This document shows, one piece after another, positions 1 to 7,723 of a DNA stretch of 64,000 bases (positions within the stretch are counted from its first letter, which is position 1; every line of letters starts with the position of its first letter). This stretch comes from Vibrio ziniensis (lineage in GTDB: Bacteria; Pseudomonadota; Gammaproteobacteria; Enterobacterales; Vibrionaceae): the NCBI RefSeq assembly GCF_011064285.1, contig NZ_CP049332.1, forward strand, positions 186,001 through 250,000, read 5' to 3'. The notes below the pieces were generated by a model, which searched no databases, was not told the origin of the DNA, and saw only the letters and a program-made list of their open reading frames with translations. A program made the position numbers and the translations under genes.

Positions 1-7
1 AGTATTC

Positions 8-1846
8 ATGAAATCGCCTTACATTCAGGTTTTCGAAGAGAATTGTATAGAAGTATCGAACGATGCTGATCCCGACAATATACATGATGATCGTATTCGC
101 CTTGCTATTCAAAAACGCTTTGACGCTAGACCTAACGCGACAACCAAAGAAGGCGAAATCAGCATAGCTTACGAAGCAATTTCAAGCTTAATCACAGATG
201 AAACTGACATTGATTTGCTTGTTGTTGAAATCGAGAACACCGAGCATTGTAACCACATTTTCATGTCTCCCTACGTAGATGATCTAGTAAAGAAATGCAC
301 ACCTGATCCGGTGAAGCTACATCCTCAGATTTTCAGTGCCATTCAGGCAAGATTGAAAAAAGCTGATTTAACCGAATCGGACATGATGAAAGCGCATGAC
401 CTGATCATCCCAAACGTGACCGAAAAGACAGACATAAACCTACTTTGTAACCAGATCGCAAATATCAAGAACCACAATAATCTCTTAGTTGGAACAAATG
501 CTTGCCAATTAGTTATACAGTGCGAAAAACAAGATACCGAACGCCAAAATTCAGAGCACAACCAAAGCAATAAATACGAAGTTTTTGTTTCAGAGTGCCT
601 AGCGTGCATCGATGATTCCCACTTAGATTACTCAAGTGAACAGTACAAGGTCATGGGCTGTAACTTAGAACGTACGATTAATGATTACGTTGGATATGAA
701 AATGGTCAGCTCGATGTTGAATCTACATTAAAAAATATCCGTGAAGTTGATTGGGATAGCGGCAACGAATGTGCAAAACACTTCTTAAATGGGCGACTTC
801 TACGTGCTTTAGTTAGCGAGAACATGGAGGTAACCACACCAAGCGAAACCAACCATAAGCCTCAAGAAGTACAAAGTTCAAAGGAAGTAATCGATGCCGA
901 ACCTGAACAAGAAGATCTACGAGAAGAACAAAATTCACAAGAAAATCGACCTGCTTCTGATGAGTCTATTACCCCTGTTACTCGTCCTGCTGTATCGCTT
1001 ACCGTTGTAGATAATGAACCCGCAGAGCCAATCGAAGTTGTAACTATCGCTGACCTACCAGATAGCTATAACACTAACCCCAATATGTCGTTATGGATGA
1101 AAGGCTTCAAGACTGATTTACAGCATGTTAAGCCCGACCAGAACGGACGGTTATCTATTAAGACACAATACCGTTTGATGAAAGCAACTGAAATTTGGGG
1201 AGCGGTCGGTGTTGGTTGGGGTTACAAGGTTCTTCGTGAATGGGTAGATAACGGAGCTCCAATCATTATGAACGGAGCTATCACAGAGTACTTTGAGCAA
1301 ATTCATAAGGTAGAAATCGAATTCTGGTACATGCACGAAGGAACGAAGGTTTCATTTACCCAGTATGGCGACACCAGAAAGCTTTATATGGCTCGTGGCG
1401 GTTACTTTGTACATGACGATGAAGTTGAGAAGAAGTCGCTATCTGACGCATTAGGTAAAGCAATGTCGATGGTTGGTATCTGTGCCGATGTTTACCTTGG
1501 TACGTATGATGGTGACGCTTTACTTAACAAAACCGAGCAGATGCATTTAGCAAACCGCCAACTTAAACAGCTTGAGTTTGATGGACAAGCTTCCGATGCT
1601 GCAATTGCGAAAGCTAAGAGCTATACAGACAAATTCAAATCAGCGCCTAGCCTAGCTGAAATTAAGCGCCTAGAAAAACTAGCCATAACCGCATTAGAAG
1701 CTTATCCAACACCGGATGAAGATAGCCAACGTAAGAAACAAAAAGCCGTATCCGCTATCTCTGCACAAGCTACCGCTGCAATCGAGGATTTCAACAAAGA
1801 TCTTCAATCCGTAGACAAACCGCAGAAGGAACAAGCTAATGGCTAA
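8..1846 (+). CDS. Rad52/Erf-like single-strand annealing protein with long N-terminal extension
   Basis: A 612-residue protein. The part after about residue 350 (ATEIWGAVGVGWGY, then a stretch with KKSLSDALGKAMSMVG and ADVYLGTYDGD) resembles phage and mobile-element single-strand annealing proteins of the Rad52/Erf type, which pair complementary DNA during recombination. This is family resemblance by eye, not a search. The first 160 residues contain two similar units of about 70 residues (AIQKRFDARPN... and AIQARLKKADL..., each ending in a T-DI-LL motif), followed by an acidic, Glu/Gln-rich linker at about 285-330. The ATG lies only 7 bases from the window edge, so no ribosome site can be checked and the true start may lie further left. 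It overlaps the next gene by 8 bases, suggesting co-translation. Confidence 0.5.
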   Translation: MKSPYIQVFEENCIEVSNDADPDNIHDDRIRLAIQKRFDARPNATTKEGEISIAYEAISSLITDETDIDLLVVEIENTEHCNHIFMSPYVDDLVKKCTPDPVKLHPQIFSAIQARLKKADLTESDMMKAHDLIIPNVTEKTDINLLCNQIANIKNHNNLLVGTNACQLVIQCEKQDTERQNSEHNQSNKYEVFVSECLACIDDSHLDYSSEQYKVMGCNLERTINDYVGYENGQLDVESTLKNIREVDWDSGNECAKHFLNGRLLRALVSENMEVTTPSETNHKPQEVQSSKEVIDAEPEQEDLREEQNSQENRPASDESITPVTRPAVSLTVVDNEPAEPIEVVTIADLPDSYNTNPNMSLWMKGFKTDLQHVKPDQNGRLSIKTQYRLMKATEIWGAVGVGWGYKVLREWVDNGAPIIMNGAITEYFEQIHKVEIEFWYMHEGTKVSFTQYGDTRKLYMARGGYFVHDDEVEKKSLSDALGKAMSMVGICADVYLGTYDGDALLNKTEQMHLANRQLKQLEFDGQASDAAIAKAKSYTDKFKSAPSLAEIKRLEKLAITALEAYPTPDEDSQRKKQKAVSAISAQATAAIEDFNKDLQSVDKPQKEQANG

Positions 1847-2366
1847 ACAGACCGAAAGTATGAACGACATTAACCAACAGGTTTTTGATCTGTTGGAGCT
1901 TGCTAAAAAGGAAGATTGGGACGAGCAAACCATTGCCGATAATCTAGCGGGTATCGAATGCAGCATAGACGACAAGCTTATGGCTTATCGTCGCTACATG
2001 GATAAGCTTGAAACAGAAGCTAAGATTGCTGACGCTGAGAAGAAAGTTTACTCAGACCAAGCCAAGCCTTACGGTGACCGCGCGAAAAGCCTCAAAGATG
2101 AGCGTAGCCGCTTAACTTACCCACTGCTCAATCTATTCAACATACTAAAAGTTGAGAAAATGAAAGGTGCGTACGGCACGTTCTTCATCAAGAACAATCC
2201 ATCAAAACTGCGCTACAAAGAAGGTGAACTTCCAGAGCGTTTTCTACAACGTGAAGTCCGATTCGTACCCGATGAAGATGCTATCAAAGCTGCTCTCGAC
2301 TCAGGCGAAGAATTAGATTTCGCTTGGTACGAATCGCAGCCGCAACAAGTAGTTCTGAGAAAATAA
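1839..2366 (+). CDS. Gp157-family phage-type protein
   Basis: 175 residues with the layout of the siphovirus Gp157 family: a helical N-terminal two thirds (ADNLAGIECSIDDKLMAYRR, then a long coiled coil around residues 60-105) and a short basic C-terminal strand region (GTFFIKNNPSKLRYKEG). Members are found in phages and integrative elements next to recombination genes. Their role is not firmly known, and a link to phage resistance has been proposed for the streptococcal member. The ATG overlaps the end of the annealing-protein gene and has AAGGAAC upstream, so the two are probably one operon. Confidence 0.75.
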   Translation: MAKQTESMNDINQQVFDLLELAKKEDWDEQTIADNLAGIECSIDDKLMAYRRYMDKLETEAKIADAEKKVYSDQAKPYGDRAKSLKDERSRLTYPLLNLFNILKVEKMKGAYGTFFIKNNPSKLRYKEGELPERFLQREVRFVPDEDAIKAALDSGEELDFAWYESQPQQVVLRK

Positions 2367-2370
2367 CCTT

Positions 2371-2610
2371 ATGAAAGTTAGCGAACTCAAAATTGAGGCT
2401 CATTTAATTGAGCCTTTTCTTGGCTATCTCAGGTCTAACAATTATGTGGTGGTGAAATCTATCAACGCAAATCAGCGCTATTGGATAAACCATGCAAACA
2501 CACCCGATACGAGCCACATATCTGAAACAGATTATTGGGGAAGTTTAATCGTCCCTTTAGAACTCCATCCCTCTGCTTTGGGGTTCTTATGCTCTGGCAA
2601 TACAAACTAA
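2371..2610 (+). CDS. Small hypothetical protein (79 aa)
   Basis: I do not recognise this protein. It is 79 residues, starts 4 bases after the Gp157-like gene, and contains several aromatic residues (YWINH, DYWGSLIV). No motif or membrane segment is visible. Its position in a tightly packed same-strand run supports it being real and co-transcribed. There is no clear Shine-Dalgarno beyond the A/T-rich junction. Confidence 0.5.
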   Translation: MKVSELKIEAHLIEPFLGYLRSNNYVVVKSINANQRYWINHANTPDTSHISETDYWGSLIVPLELHPSALGFLCSGNTN

Positions 2611-2666
2611 GTCTACTCACTTGTTTTGTTGCTTGGCTATGGCTCGTTATTAATCAGAAAAATTGA
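2589..2666 (+). CDS. Possible 25-residue single-span membrane peptide
   Basis: A short frame beginning inside the end of the previous gene encodes MLWQYKLSLLTCFVAWLWLV followed by a polar tail (INQKN). It is almost entirely one hydrophobic span. Overlapping small membrane peptides of this kind are common in phage-derived regions, but there is no strong ribosome site, so this could be chance. Confidence 0.25.
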   Translation: MLWQYKLSLLTCFVAWLWLVINQKN

Positions 2667-2770
2667 TAGCAATTTGGGCGTTGCCGGTCGCTGCAGCAAT
2701 AACGTTTTGATACCAAAACTCGCAAATAATCACGACCAGGAAGCGCCTATTTGATACCACCGGAATACTC

Positions 2771-2941
2771 ATGACCCAAACCTACGAACAAGACATACAT
2801 AACCGTTTAATGGAAATAGTCGTAAACACTTGCAACAAGATCGGCTGTGATAAGTGCTCACTAAAATGGGACGGCGGCTGTAGTGCTACCGAATTAGAAA
2901 GCAAAATCTACGAAATTGAACGTCAAAAAGAACATGCTTGA
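2771..2941 (+). CDS. Small cysteine-rich protein (56 aa)
   Basis: A 56-residue frame starting MTQTYEQDIHNRLME and ending EIERQKEHA. It has four cysteines at residues 21, 26, 29 and 37 (CNKIGCDKCS...GGC), a spacing that could bind zinc. It lies between two same-strand genes, and its stop codon is 8 bases before the next start. No family is recognised. It falls below common length cut-offs and could be missed by gene finders. Confidence 0.5.
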   Translation: MTQTYEQDIHNRLMEIVVNTCNKIGCDKCSLKWDGGCSATELESKIYEIERQKEHA

Positions 2942-2949
2942 GGTTAGTA

Positions 2950-3177
2950 ATGGCTTTTACTGTTAGACCTACCGAAGAAGATGAGAAAGCAATTGAAGTG
3001 GCAAAACGCCACGTTAAAGCGAATAAAAAGGGCGAGATACTACTAGAGTGCGCCCGCCTAGTCCCCGAACTCAAACATCAAATCTCTGAACTAAAGAGCG
3101 AAATTTACCGCTTAGAAAAAATCGAACGTGGCGCTCAAAGCTTCAAACAATCCATTCGACAATTCATTAAATCATAG
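2950..3177 (+). CDS. Small coiled-coil protein, possible ribbon-helix-helix-like regulator
   Basis: 75 residues from the ATG at 2950, chosen over an in-frame TTG at 2938 because GAGG precedes it. The N-terminus (MAFTVRPTEEDEKAIEVAKRH) resembles a short strand-helix-helix DNA-binding fold of small antitoxin or regulator proteins. The C-terminal half is a basic/acidic coiled coil (ELKHQISELKSEIYRLEK). It lies 11 bases before the AlpA-like gene and is probably in the same operon. The function is unknown. Confidence 0.5.
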   Translation: MAFTVRPTEEDEKAIEVAKRHVKANKKGEILLECARLVPELKHQISELKSEIYRLEKIERGAQSFKQSIRQFIKS

Positions 3178-3188
3178 GGAGGTGAATT

Positions 3189-3401
3189 ATGAACACAGGT
3201 AACCAGATGATCACAAACACAGGCACTACAATTGAACCCTTAACTATAACAACCAGAGAAGTCCTAGAAACAACTGGGTTCAGTCGCTCAACACTTACTC
3301 GCCAAGAAGCCAATAACGGCTTCCCTAAAGCTACTGTGGCGCGTGGTATGTATTCGAGGAAAGCTGTTTATGATTGGCTTAGAGAGAATGGGTTAATGTA
3401 A
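3189..3401 (+). CDS. AlpA-family transcriptional regulator / excisionase-like protein
   Basis: 70 residues with the MerR-like winged helix of the AlpA family: REVLETTGFSRSTLTRQEANN, then FPK...ARGMYSRKAVYDWLREN. AlpA-type proteins activate integrase genes or act as directionality factors in P4-like elements. A very good ribosome site (GGGAGGTG) precedes the ATG. It is the last gene of the plus-strand block and is followed by a terminator. The partner would be the integrase about 10 kb to the right; that link is inferred. Confidence 0.75.
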   Translation: MNTGNQMITNTGTTIEPLTITTREVLETTGFSRSTLTRQEANNGFPKATVARGMYSRKAVYDWLRENGLM

Positions 3402-3423
3402 TTGAACAATAACCACAGAAGGT

Positions 3424-3475
3424 AGTGTACTAAGTATTGAGATTAACCTCTTAGTACACTTCATCTATTTTTTTG
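3424..3475 (+). terminator. Rho-independent terminator after the AlpA-like gene
   Basis: A perfect 11-bp inverted repeat (AGTGTACTAAG at 3424-3434, CTTAGTACACT at 3450-3460) with a 15-base loop is followed by a run of seven T. It closes the plus-strand operon and separates it from the minus-strand cassette genes. Confidence 0.8.
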
Positions 3476-3480
3476 CCAAA

Positions 3481-3539
3481 CTACGTTTGTTGTAAATTAC
3501 ACGCGTCCTAAATCAGTATTAAACTGTTTGTTATGTAAA
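3481..3539 (-). repeat. Degenerate or truncated attC-like end of the cassette array
   Basis: In cassette orientation the stop of the last gene runs into ACATAACAAACAGTTTAA, which matches the left part of the other attC-like sites, but the right half is missing. A near copy of the end follows (GTTTGTTGTAAATTA at 3485-3499 against GTTTGTTATGTAAATTA at 3526-3542). This is read as the distal boundary of the array, either a decayed attC or the product of insertion at a non-standard site. Confidence 0.45.
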
Positions 3540-4094
3540 TTAAACCCCTGAAACCTGTTTTATGAAACTAGCTACAACTTCTTGCAGTTTTTTCTGGGCA
3601 GCCCATTGCTCATCATATGCTACAAATGTTGATAGCTCATTCTCTTCCCAAGCTTCTTCAATTTTCTTTTGAGTCGTTTGATAATCTTCAATAGCCGAAA
3701 TCAACTCTGGACTTAAAAGTGGCTTGTAAACATACAAAGAGTCGGACAGTACTTCTTTGAAGTGAGCATGAATTTCACCAGAACCATCAGTATTCACATA
3801 GTTGGGGATACCCTGCTCTTGATTGAAATGACTATCAGCAAGTTTGCCCGTCATTTCAACTGAATCGGAAATGGCTTTTGATAGTTTAAGCAAACTATCT
3901 TTATTAATTTCCCAAAGTCGATCTTTTCGTTGCTTTCTTACTGAGTCAAAGTGAATAGCGGTAGCCATTAGAGTTGCTGCTGCAATGACCACGTTAACAC
4001 TAAACCCATGGTCAAAATCAAACGAGAAATCAAACACTAAATACCAAATCGTTGCCATAAACCCGCAAAGCAAGCCTAAAACAAAATTAACCAT
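3540..4094 (-). CDS. Cassette 7: unknown membrane-anchored protein
   Basis: 184 residues from the ATG at 4094, preferred over an upstream TTG because GGAG lies in front of it. Two hydrophobic segments at the N-terminus (NFVLGLLCGFMATIWYLVF and a second around VNVVIAAATLMATAI) are followed by a mostly helical soluble domain of about 130 residues rich in charged and glutamine residues. I do not recognise the family. It is the last cassette of the array, furthest from the umuDC side. Membrane-anchored effectors are common among defence genes, but nothing here shows a function. Confidence 0.6.
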   Translation of the reverse strand: MVNFVLGLLCGFMATIWYLVFDFSFDFDHGFSVNVVIAAATLMATAIHFDSVRKQRKDRLWEINKDSLLKLSKAISDSVEMTGKLADSHFNQEQGIPNYVNTDGSGEIHAHFKEVLSDSLYVYKPLLSPELISAIEDYQTTQKKIEEAWEENELSTFVAYDEQWAAQKKLQEVVASFIKQVSGV

Positions 4095-4119
4095 TAACAC
4101 TCCAAACTTCAATTATTGC

Positions 4120-4245
4120 ACATGACTCCGGTTTAAGTGGTTAGCAACGCCACCACAAAATTCAACTATTACACCGTAAACACACAAGTCAAATCAGTCC
4201 AAAACAGCCAAGCGATGCGAATCCGTCTTAAAGCGTTTGTTAGGC
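4120..4245 (-). repeat. attC-like cassette recombination site (after cassette 6)
   Basis: In cassette orientation the site begins GCCTAACAAACGCTTTAAGA, the typical start of Vibrio-type attC sites, and continues through a segment with GCATCGCTTGG to GGCGTTGCTAACCACTTAA near its far end. The left core GTTAGGC (plus strand 4239-4245) is canonical. The right core is degenerate (GTCATG instead of GTTRRR). The stop codon of cassette 6 abuts the core. Confidence 0.75.
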
Positions 4246-4754
4246 TAATTATTCACCGCATTTTCTTTCTGTAATTCTAAAACCTTACTCCTTCCCTTGC
4301 TACTCAACTTAACAAGTGTTTCATGAAAGCTATTGATTTTCAGTAAACCTTTCTCTTCCAATGCACGGCATACCTCTAAGATTTCCAACTTAGTAAATGG
4401 TGCTGAACTGTAGTCTATGTTACGAATATCAGCCCATTCATCAGCAACTTCACCTAACTTATAGATTAGGCACAACTCTAACTCTGAAAGGTTTTTGCTG
4501 CGTACCTTTTGAGCTTTATCAGAAACAAAGCTTAATATTGCGTTTTTGAAGTAGCTCAAACCCCAAAATATTTGTAAGCAACCGCAAAACACAGTCACGC
4601 CAAGAACAACAGTTGCCCATACCTTTGGTAACGGCTCTAAAATATTCGGAAATATCGTTGGGAGCATTAGTAGAGCTAAACCAGTTATACAGCACGCCCC
4701 TGTAAGTGTTTTAGAAACCGTCACATTCTTGAATATTTCAGAAATCCAGTTCAC
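4245..4754 (-). CDS. Cassette 6: SieB-like superinfection-exclusion membrane protein
   Basis: 169 residues, GTG start with GAGGTATC upstream. Two membrane segments (TGACCITGLALLMLPTIF and WATVVLGVTVFCGCLQIFWGL) occupy residues 15-75. A cytoplasmic C-terminal part follows that looks like a winged helix (FTKLEILEVCRALEEKGLLKI). The N-terminal pattern (NWISEIFKNV...GLALLMLP) recalls proteins annotated as superinfection exclusion protein B, which block infection by related phages at the membrane. The assignment is by memory of the family and moderate. It sits between attC-like sites as a separate cassette. Confidence 0.5.
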   Translation of the reverse strand: MNWISEIFKNVTVSKTLTGACCITGLALLMLPTIFPNILEPLPKVWATVVLGVTVFCGCLQIFWGLSYFKNAILSFVSDKAQKVRSKNLSELELCLIYKLGEVADEWADIRNIDYSSAPFTKLEILEVCRALEEKGLLKINSFHETLVKLSSKGRSKVLELQKENAVNN

Positions 4755-4779
4755 TCGATACCTCTTATTTGCACCATTA

Positions 4780-4825
4780 GTCTAATGCCAAGCGTTGGGA
4801 ATCACTCTTAAATGCTTTGTTAGCA
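4780..4825 (-). repeat. Short attC-like site (after cassette 5)
   Basis: In cassette orientation it begins TGCTAACAAAGCATTTAAGA and contains CCCAACGCTTGG, matching the first part of the neighbouring sites, but then ends directly at GCATTAGAC. It is only about 46 bp long against 113-127 bp for the other complete sites. It may be a minimal attC or one that lost its internal part. Confidence 0.6.
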
Positions 4826-5827
4826 TCACATTTGTGCACAATAGCTATTGAAAGTTAACCCATTATTTCTTCTATTCTGCGGATAGTCGTAACCTAGATC
4901 ACTAATACCGTCATGGTCTCGAGCTGTTGGTATGATGTTTTCGTATACCAATCTTAAGTAGGTTGGGTCTTTGTGCAGCCAAAAGTATTGTCCAGAAAAA
5001 ACTCGGTTTTCATAAATTTTAAGAGCGTCGAGGTATAGAGGGAACAATACTTCCATTGGTTTTCTCGCAATAAAATTAACCACCTCATCACCATAACCAC
5101 TATTTACAGTTTGGTTGCACCAATATTGGTAGCTATACCTATTTTTTTTCTCTTCATCAGAAAACTTCGAGTTATCAAAATTTTCATGGAATAGTAGAAC
5201 TCTGCAAACTTCTAAAAATGTAGCGAAATCATCTTGATTTTCAACTTCAGATCCAATGTCATAGTGGAATACGTCAGCATATAACCGAGCGAATCTCTTC
5301 AGATTTTTTAGCCCCAGTTTATGGTTGTATATCTCATCAAGTAATGAAGGGAATACTGAGTAAGCTTTTGTCAACACCTTAGCAACAGGAACCTGTGACT
5401 TAAGACCATTTTGATGTGGTAAAAATTCGATTGTTTTTGTTGAATCATTTCGGTCAATCTTTGAAATAACATCCCAAAACAAAGGTTTTGAAATATAGAT
5501 ATTTTCAGTTTTCAGATCAACTGCGTACGCAACAACATGACTCTTAAAACTAAGTTGCGCCCAATAGTTTAGTGTACTTTGTTTAATGCCAGATATTGTT
5601 GGCGCTGAGTCGCGCTTACGGATTAGAAGTTTTTCAGAAGCTTTAACTTGTGCCTTGATATAATTCCCGACTACTTTTCCATCCTCTACAAATTCGATTT
5701 CAAAGTCGATACCGTAATCATTTTCAGTAACATTACGGAAAATGCCAATATCTCGAAGATTATAAAGAAGAATAGCATATGAATCTGATTCAGCTTTATG
5801 TTGCTTTATTTGATTTGGTAAATCCAT
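4826..5827 (-). CDS. Cassette 5: DUF4365-domain nuclease-like protein
   Basis: 333 residues from the ATG at 5827, which has GAGGAT upstream. A longer frame to 5890 exists, but its extra 21 residues are translation of the attC site and were dropped. Residues 10-65 fit DUF4365, a PD-(D/E)XK nuclease-related domain: E13, D41 in GIDFEIE, and the Q60-V61-K62 motif (IKAQVKAS). The remainder is an unassigned helical C-terminal domain with several Trp/Tyr residues. DUF4365 proteins are frequent in defence islands. A nuclease role here is inferred. Confidence 0.7.
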   Translation of the reverse strand: MDLPNQIKQHKAESDSYAILLYNLRDIGIFRNVTENDYGIDFEIEFVEDGKVVGNYIKAQVKASEKLLIRKRDSAPTISGIKQSTLNYWAQLSFKSHVVAYAVDLKTENIYISKPLFWDVISKIDRNDSTKTIEFLPHQNGLKSQVPVAKVLTKAYSVFPSLLDEIYNHKLGLKNLKRFARLYADVFHYDIGSEVENQDDFATFLEVCRVLLFHENFDNSKFSDEEKKNRYSYQYWCNQTVNSGYGDEVVNFIARKPMEVLFPLYLDALKIYENRVFSGQYFWLHKDPTYLRLVYENIIPTARDHDGISDLGYDYPQNRRNNGLTFNSYCAQM

Positions 5828-5842
5828 AGTATCCTCATATAG

Positions 5843-5969
5843 TGCTAACGCTGCATTAAGGTGTGAGCAACGCAATACCGACTCCTCCACATGCCATCTT
5901 AATCACTTAAACCAACGCACAGTAAAAAACGTCAGGTATTGCGAATCCGTCTTATCGTGTTTGTTAGGC
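5843..5969 (-). repeat. attC-like cassette recombination site (after cassette 4)
   Basis: About 127 bp. In cassette orientation it starts GCCTAACAAACACGATAAGA and ends TTGCTCACACC...CAGCGTTAGCAC. Inner arms CGCAATACC and GGTATTGCG are complementary, as expected for a site that folds as a single-stranded hairpin. The left core GTTAGGC is at 5963-5969 on the plus strand. The stop codon of the DUF2971 gene (TAA) lies inside the core. Confidence 0.85.
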
Positions 5970-6578
5970 ATTTGGTACCAAAATGTAAGATTTGGGACTT
6001 TGTGTCATGTTAACTAGAGCAATACCATGTTTTAAAAACATATCTTTGTCTTCTTGCGTAAGCTCGCAACGTACCCCACTATAAGCCCTTATCAATTTTA
6101 GCTCGTTCGAAAAAGGCATAAAGAGCAAGTCATTGTCTTTTTCTATTTTATTAGACCGAAGATCTAGAGACACTCGATATTCACGCTCATAACGCCAACT
6201 TTTGTATTTACACAATGTTACATTAGGAATCTGTTCTTTCCACCGAGCACTATTCCGAGAAATATAGATTGGTGAATCAACATATTTTACTTTTTGTAAG
6301 TACTTTCTCGGAATTTCGAACTCAAAGCAAAGACCACTATGATTTTCAGCGTAATGTGCCCACTGAACTGGGTCTCCTAACTTTTTACTGAAGCACAAGA
6401 AGCCGAGAATGCCGTGAAAATGACGTCGAAATGCTTCAATATCACTGTTAGAAGTGTCGGCTACATTTGGGAAAAATTCATATGGGTCATTAAGATTCTC
6501 CAATGTCGCTATTTTGAGCCTCGATTTTTGCAAGTTTTCTAATGCATATCGCTTTGCCATAAAATGATACACTTTCAT
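5964..6578 (-). CDS. Cassette 4: DUF2971 protein
   Basis: 204 residues, ATG with GGAGATAGC upstream. The N-terminus (VYHFMAKRYALENLQKSRLKIATLENLNDPYEFF) is the recognisable opening of DUF2971, and further family-like parts are VQWAHYAENHSGLCFEFEI and WRYEREYRVSLD. The family is widespread in mobile elements and defence islands. Its biochemical activity is not settled, and similarity to ADP-ribosyltransferase folds has been suggested. It ends within the attC core, typical for a cassette gene. Confidence 0.75.
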   Translation of the reverse strand: MKVYHFMAKRYALENLQKSRLKIATLENLNDPYEFFPNVADTSNSDIEAFRRHFHGILGFLCFSKKLGDPVQWAHYAENHSGLCFEFEIPRKYLQKVKYVDSPIYISRNSARWKEQIPNVTLCKYKSWRYEREYRVSLDLRSNKIEKDNDLLFMPFSNELKLIRAYSGVRCELTQEDKDMFLKHGIALVNMTQSPKSYILVPNA

Positions 6579-6594
6579 GCTATCTCCATTTGAA

Positions 6595-6707
6595 GCATAA
6601 CGCTAAATTAGGTGGCTACAACCGCTCCCTAAAACTCAAACTAACCACCATAAACACATAGAACTGAAGCCGCCACACATTTGCAGGCCGTCTTAAGCGC
6701 CTTATTA
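6595..6707 (-). repeat. attC-like cassette recombination site (after cassette 3)
   Basis: About 113 bp. In cassette orientation it runs from ATAATAAGGCGCTTAAGACG to TTTAGCGTTATGC. The right core GCGTTATGC is canonical for Vibrio repeats; the left core is degenerate (TAATAAG for RYYYAAC). The internal arms TGTGGCGGCTT and AGGGAGCGGTTG are partly self-complementary with flanking sequence. The TAA stop of cassette 3 lies in the left core. Confidence 0.7.
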
Positions 6708-7583
6708 TCTTAATGATTTTCGACCAAACCTTTCATAATCATGAACTATAGCTTCAAACAACTTTGACTTAACCACTTTATCTTGATTATCAATAACATA
6801 TTTATCTATTTTAGCTAATTGTTCCTCTGGTATTTTCTCATATACATCTAAAACTTTATTGGCTGCATCCAAGATATAACCATCAAAGCCATCAGGAAAT
6901 ACATATTGTCTTGGATATATAGTTCCACCACTAATAGCCACTCGACTAGATCTCATCTCTTTAGATTGCTTAGACTTTATTACACCGATGACGATGAAAG
7001 AAGGTAGTTTTGTGTATATATACGTGCCTTGAGAATTACCTACAATATCCATAGCTATGGTGCGTAGAAAATAGCGGTTTATGTTGGTTGGAAGATTTTC
7101 AAACGATGTAGACTCAATAACATCAAGAGGATAAATATGCTGCTCAAACTCATTAAGATTAGATACTTTACCTAGTAGAAAATCAGCAAGCCCTCTCTCC
7201 ACTTTAACTAAAGAATCCAAATACTCTTTAGAGTGCGCCACGTCATTATTCTTGCTACAAATATATGTCAAAGTTCGCCATGATAACGATGCTGTAAACT
7301 TAGACAGCCAACTTCCATAAGAAGAGACTAAGCTAGTATCTTTGATGTAGGGGTAAAATATTTTAAGGGAGAATAAGCGCTCCCATGTCGAAAACAAATC
7401 TTCGCAAGAGCCACATAACCAGTATTCTTTAGCTATATCTTGCTGTCGTTTACTTACCTGATTTCCTTCTCTGAAATACCCTGTAATAGATGTTTTCTTT
7501 GCCCATTTCCCTATAAATTTAGGAATAAAGTGACTCAACTCGAGCTGTGTTTCTTTTTGGCACAATTTACAAACACCATGCAT
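6705..7583 (-). CDS. Cassette 3: HNH-like zinc protein
   Basis: 292 residues; the ATG has an excellent GGAGGAAGAGC ribosome site. The N-terminus has a treble-clef/HNH-like arrangement: C5-x2-C8, then SHFIPK with H18, then C57-x2-C60 followed by EDLFSTWE. This pattern occurs in a common family of putative HNH endonuclease-like proteins of mobile elements. The remaining 220 residues are helical and unassigned. The basic C-terminus (YERFGRKSLR) could contact nucleic acid. The catalytic state cannot be judged by eye. Confidence 0.6.
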   Translation of the reverse strand: MHGVCKLCQKETQLELSHFIPKFIGKWAKKTSITGYFREGNQVSKRQQDIAKEYWLCGSCEDLFSTWERLFSLKIFYPYIKDTSLVSSYGSWLSKFTASLSWRTLTYICSKNNDVAHSKEYLDSLVKVERGLADFLLGKVSNLNEFEQHIYPLDVIESTSFENLPTNINRYFLRTIAMDIVGNSQGTYIYTKLPSFIVIGVIKSKQSKEMRSSRVAISGGTIYPRQYVFPDGFDGYILDAANKVLDVYEKIPEEQLAKIDKYVIDNQDKVVKSKLFEAIVHDYERFGRKSLR

Positions 7584-7597
7584 GCTCTTCCTCCATT

Positions 7598-7723
7598 AAA
7601 TAACACCATATTAAGGCGTGAGCAACGCAATACCAAAACCTCGGCATACCACCTTAAACAATAAAACAAACGCATAGAGAAAATTCCACGCGTTACGAAT
7701 CAATCTTAAACAGTTTGCTATGT
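7598..7723 (-). repeat. attC-like cassette recombination site (after cassette 2)
   Basis: About 126 bp. In cassette orientation it contains AGCAAACTGTTTAAGATTGA and TACGCGTGG... at the start and GGTATTGCGTTGCTCACGCC near the end, the latter nearly identical to the sites after cassettes 1 and 4. The left core is degenerate (ACATAGC); the right core is GTGTTATTT. The TAG stop of the caspase-like gene lies in the left core. Confidence 0.75.
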
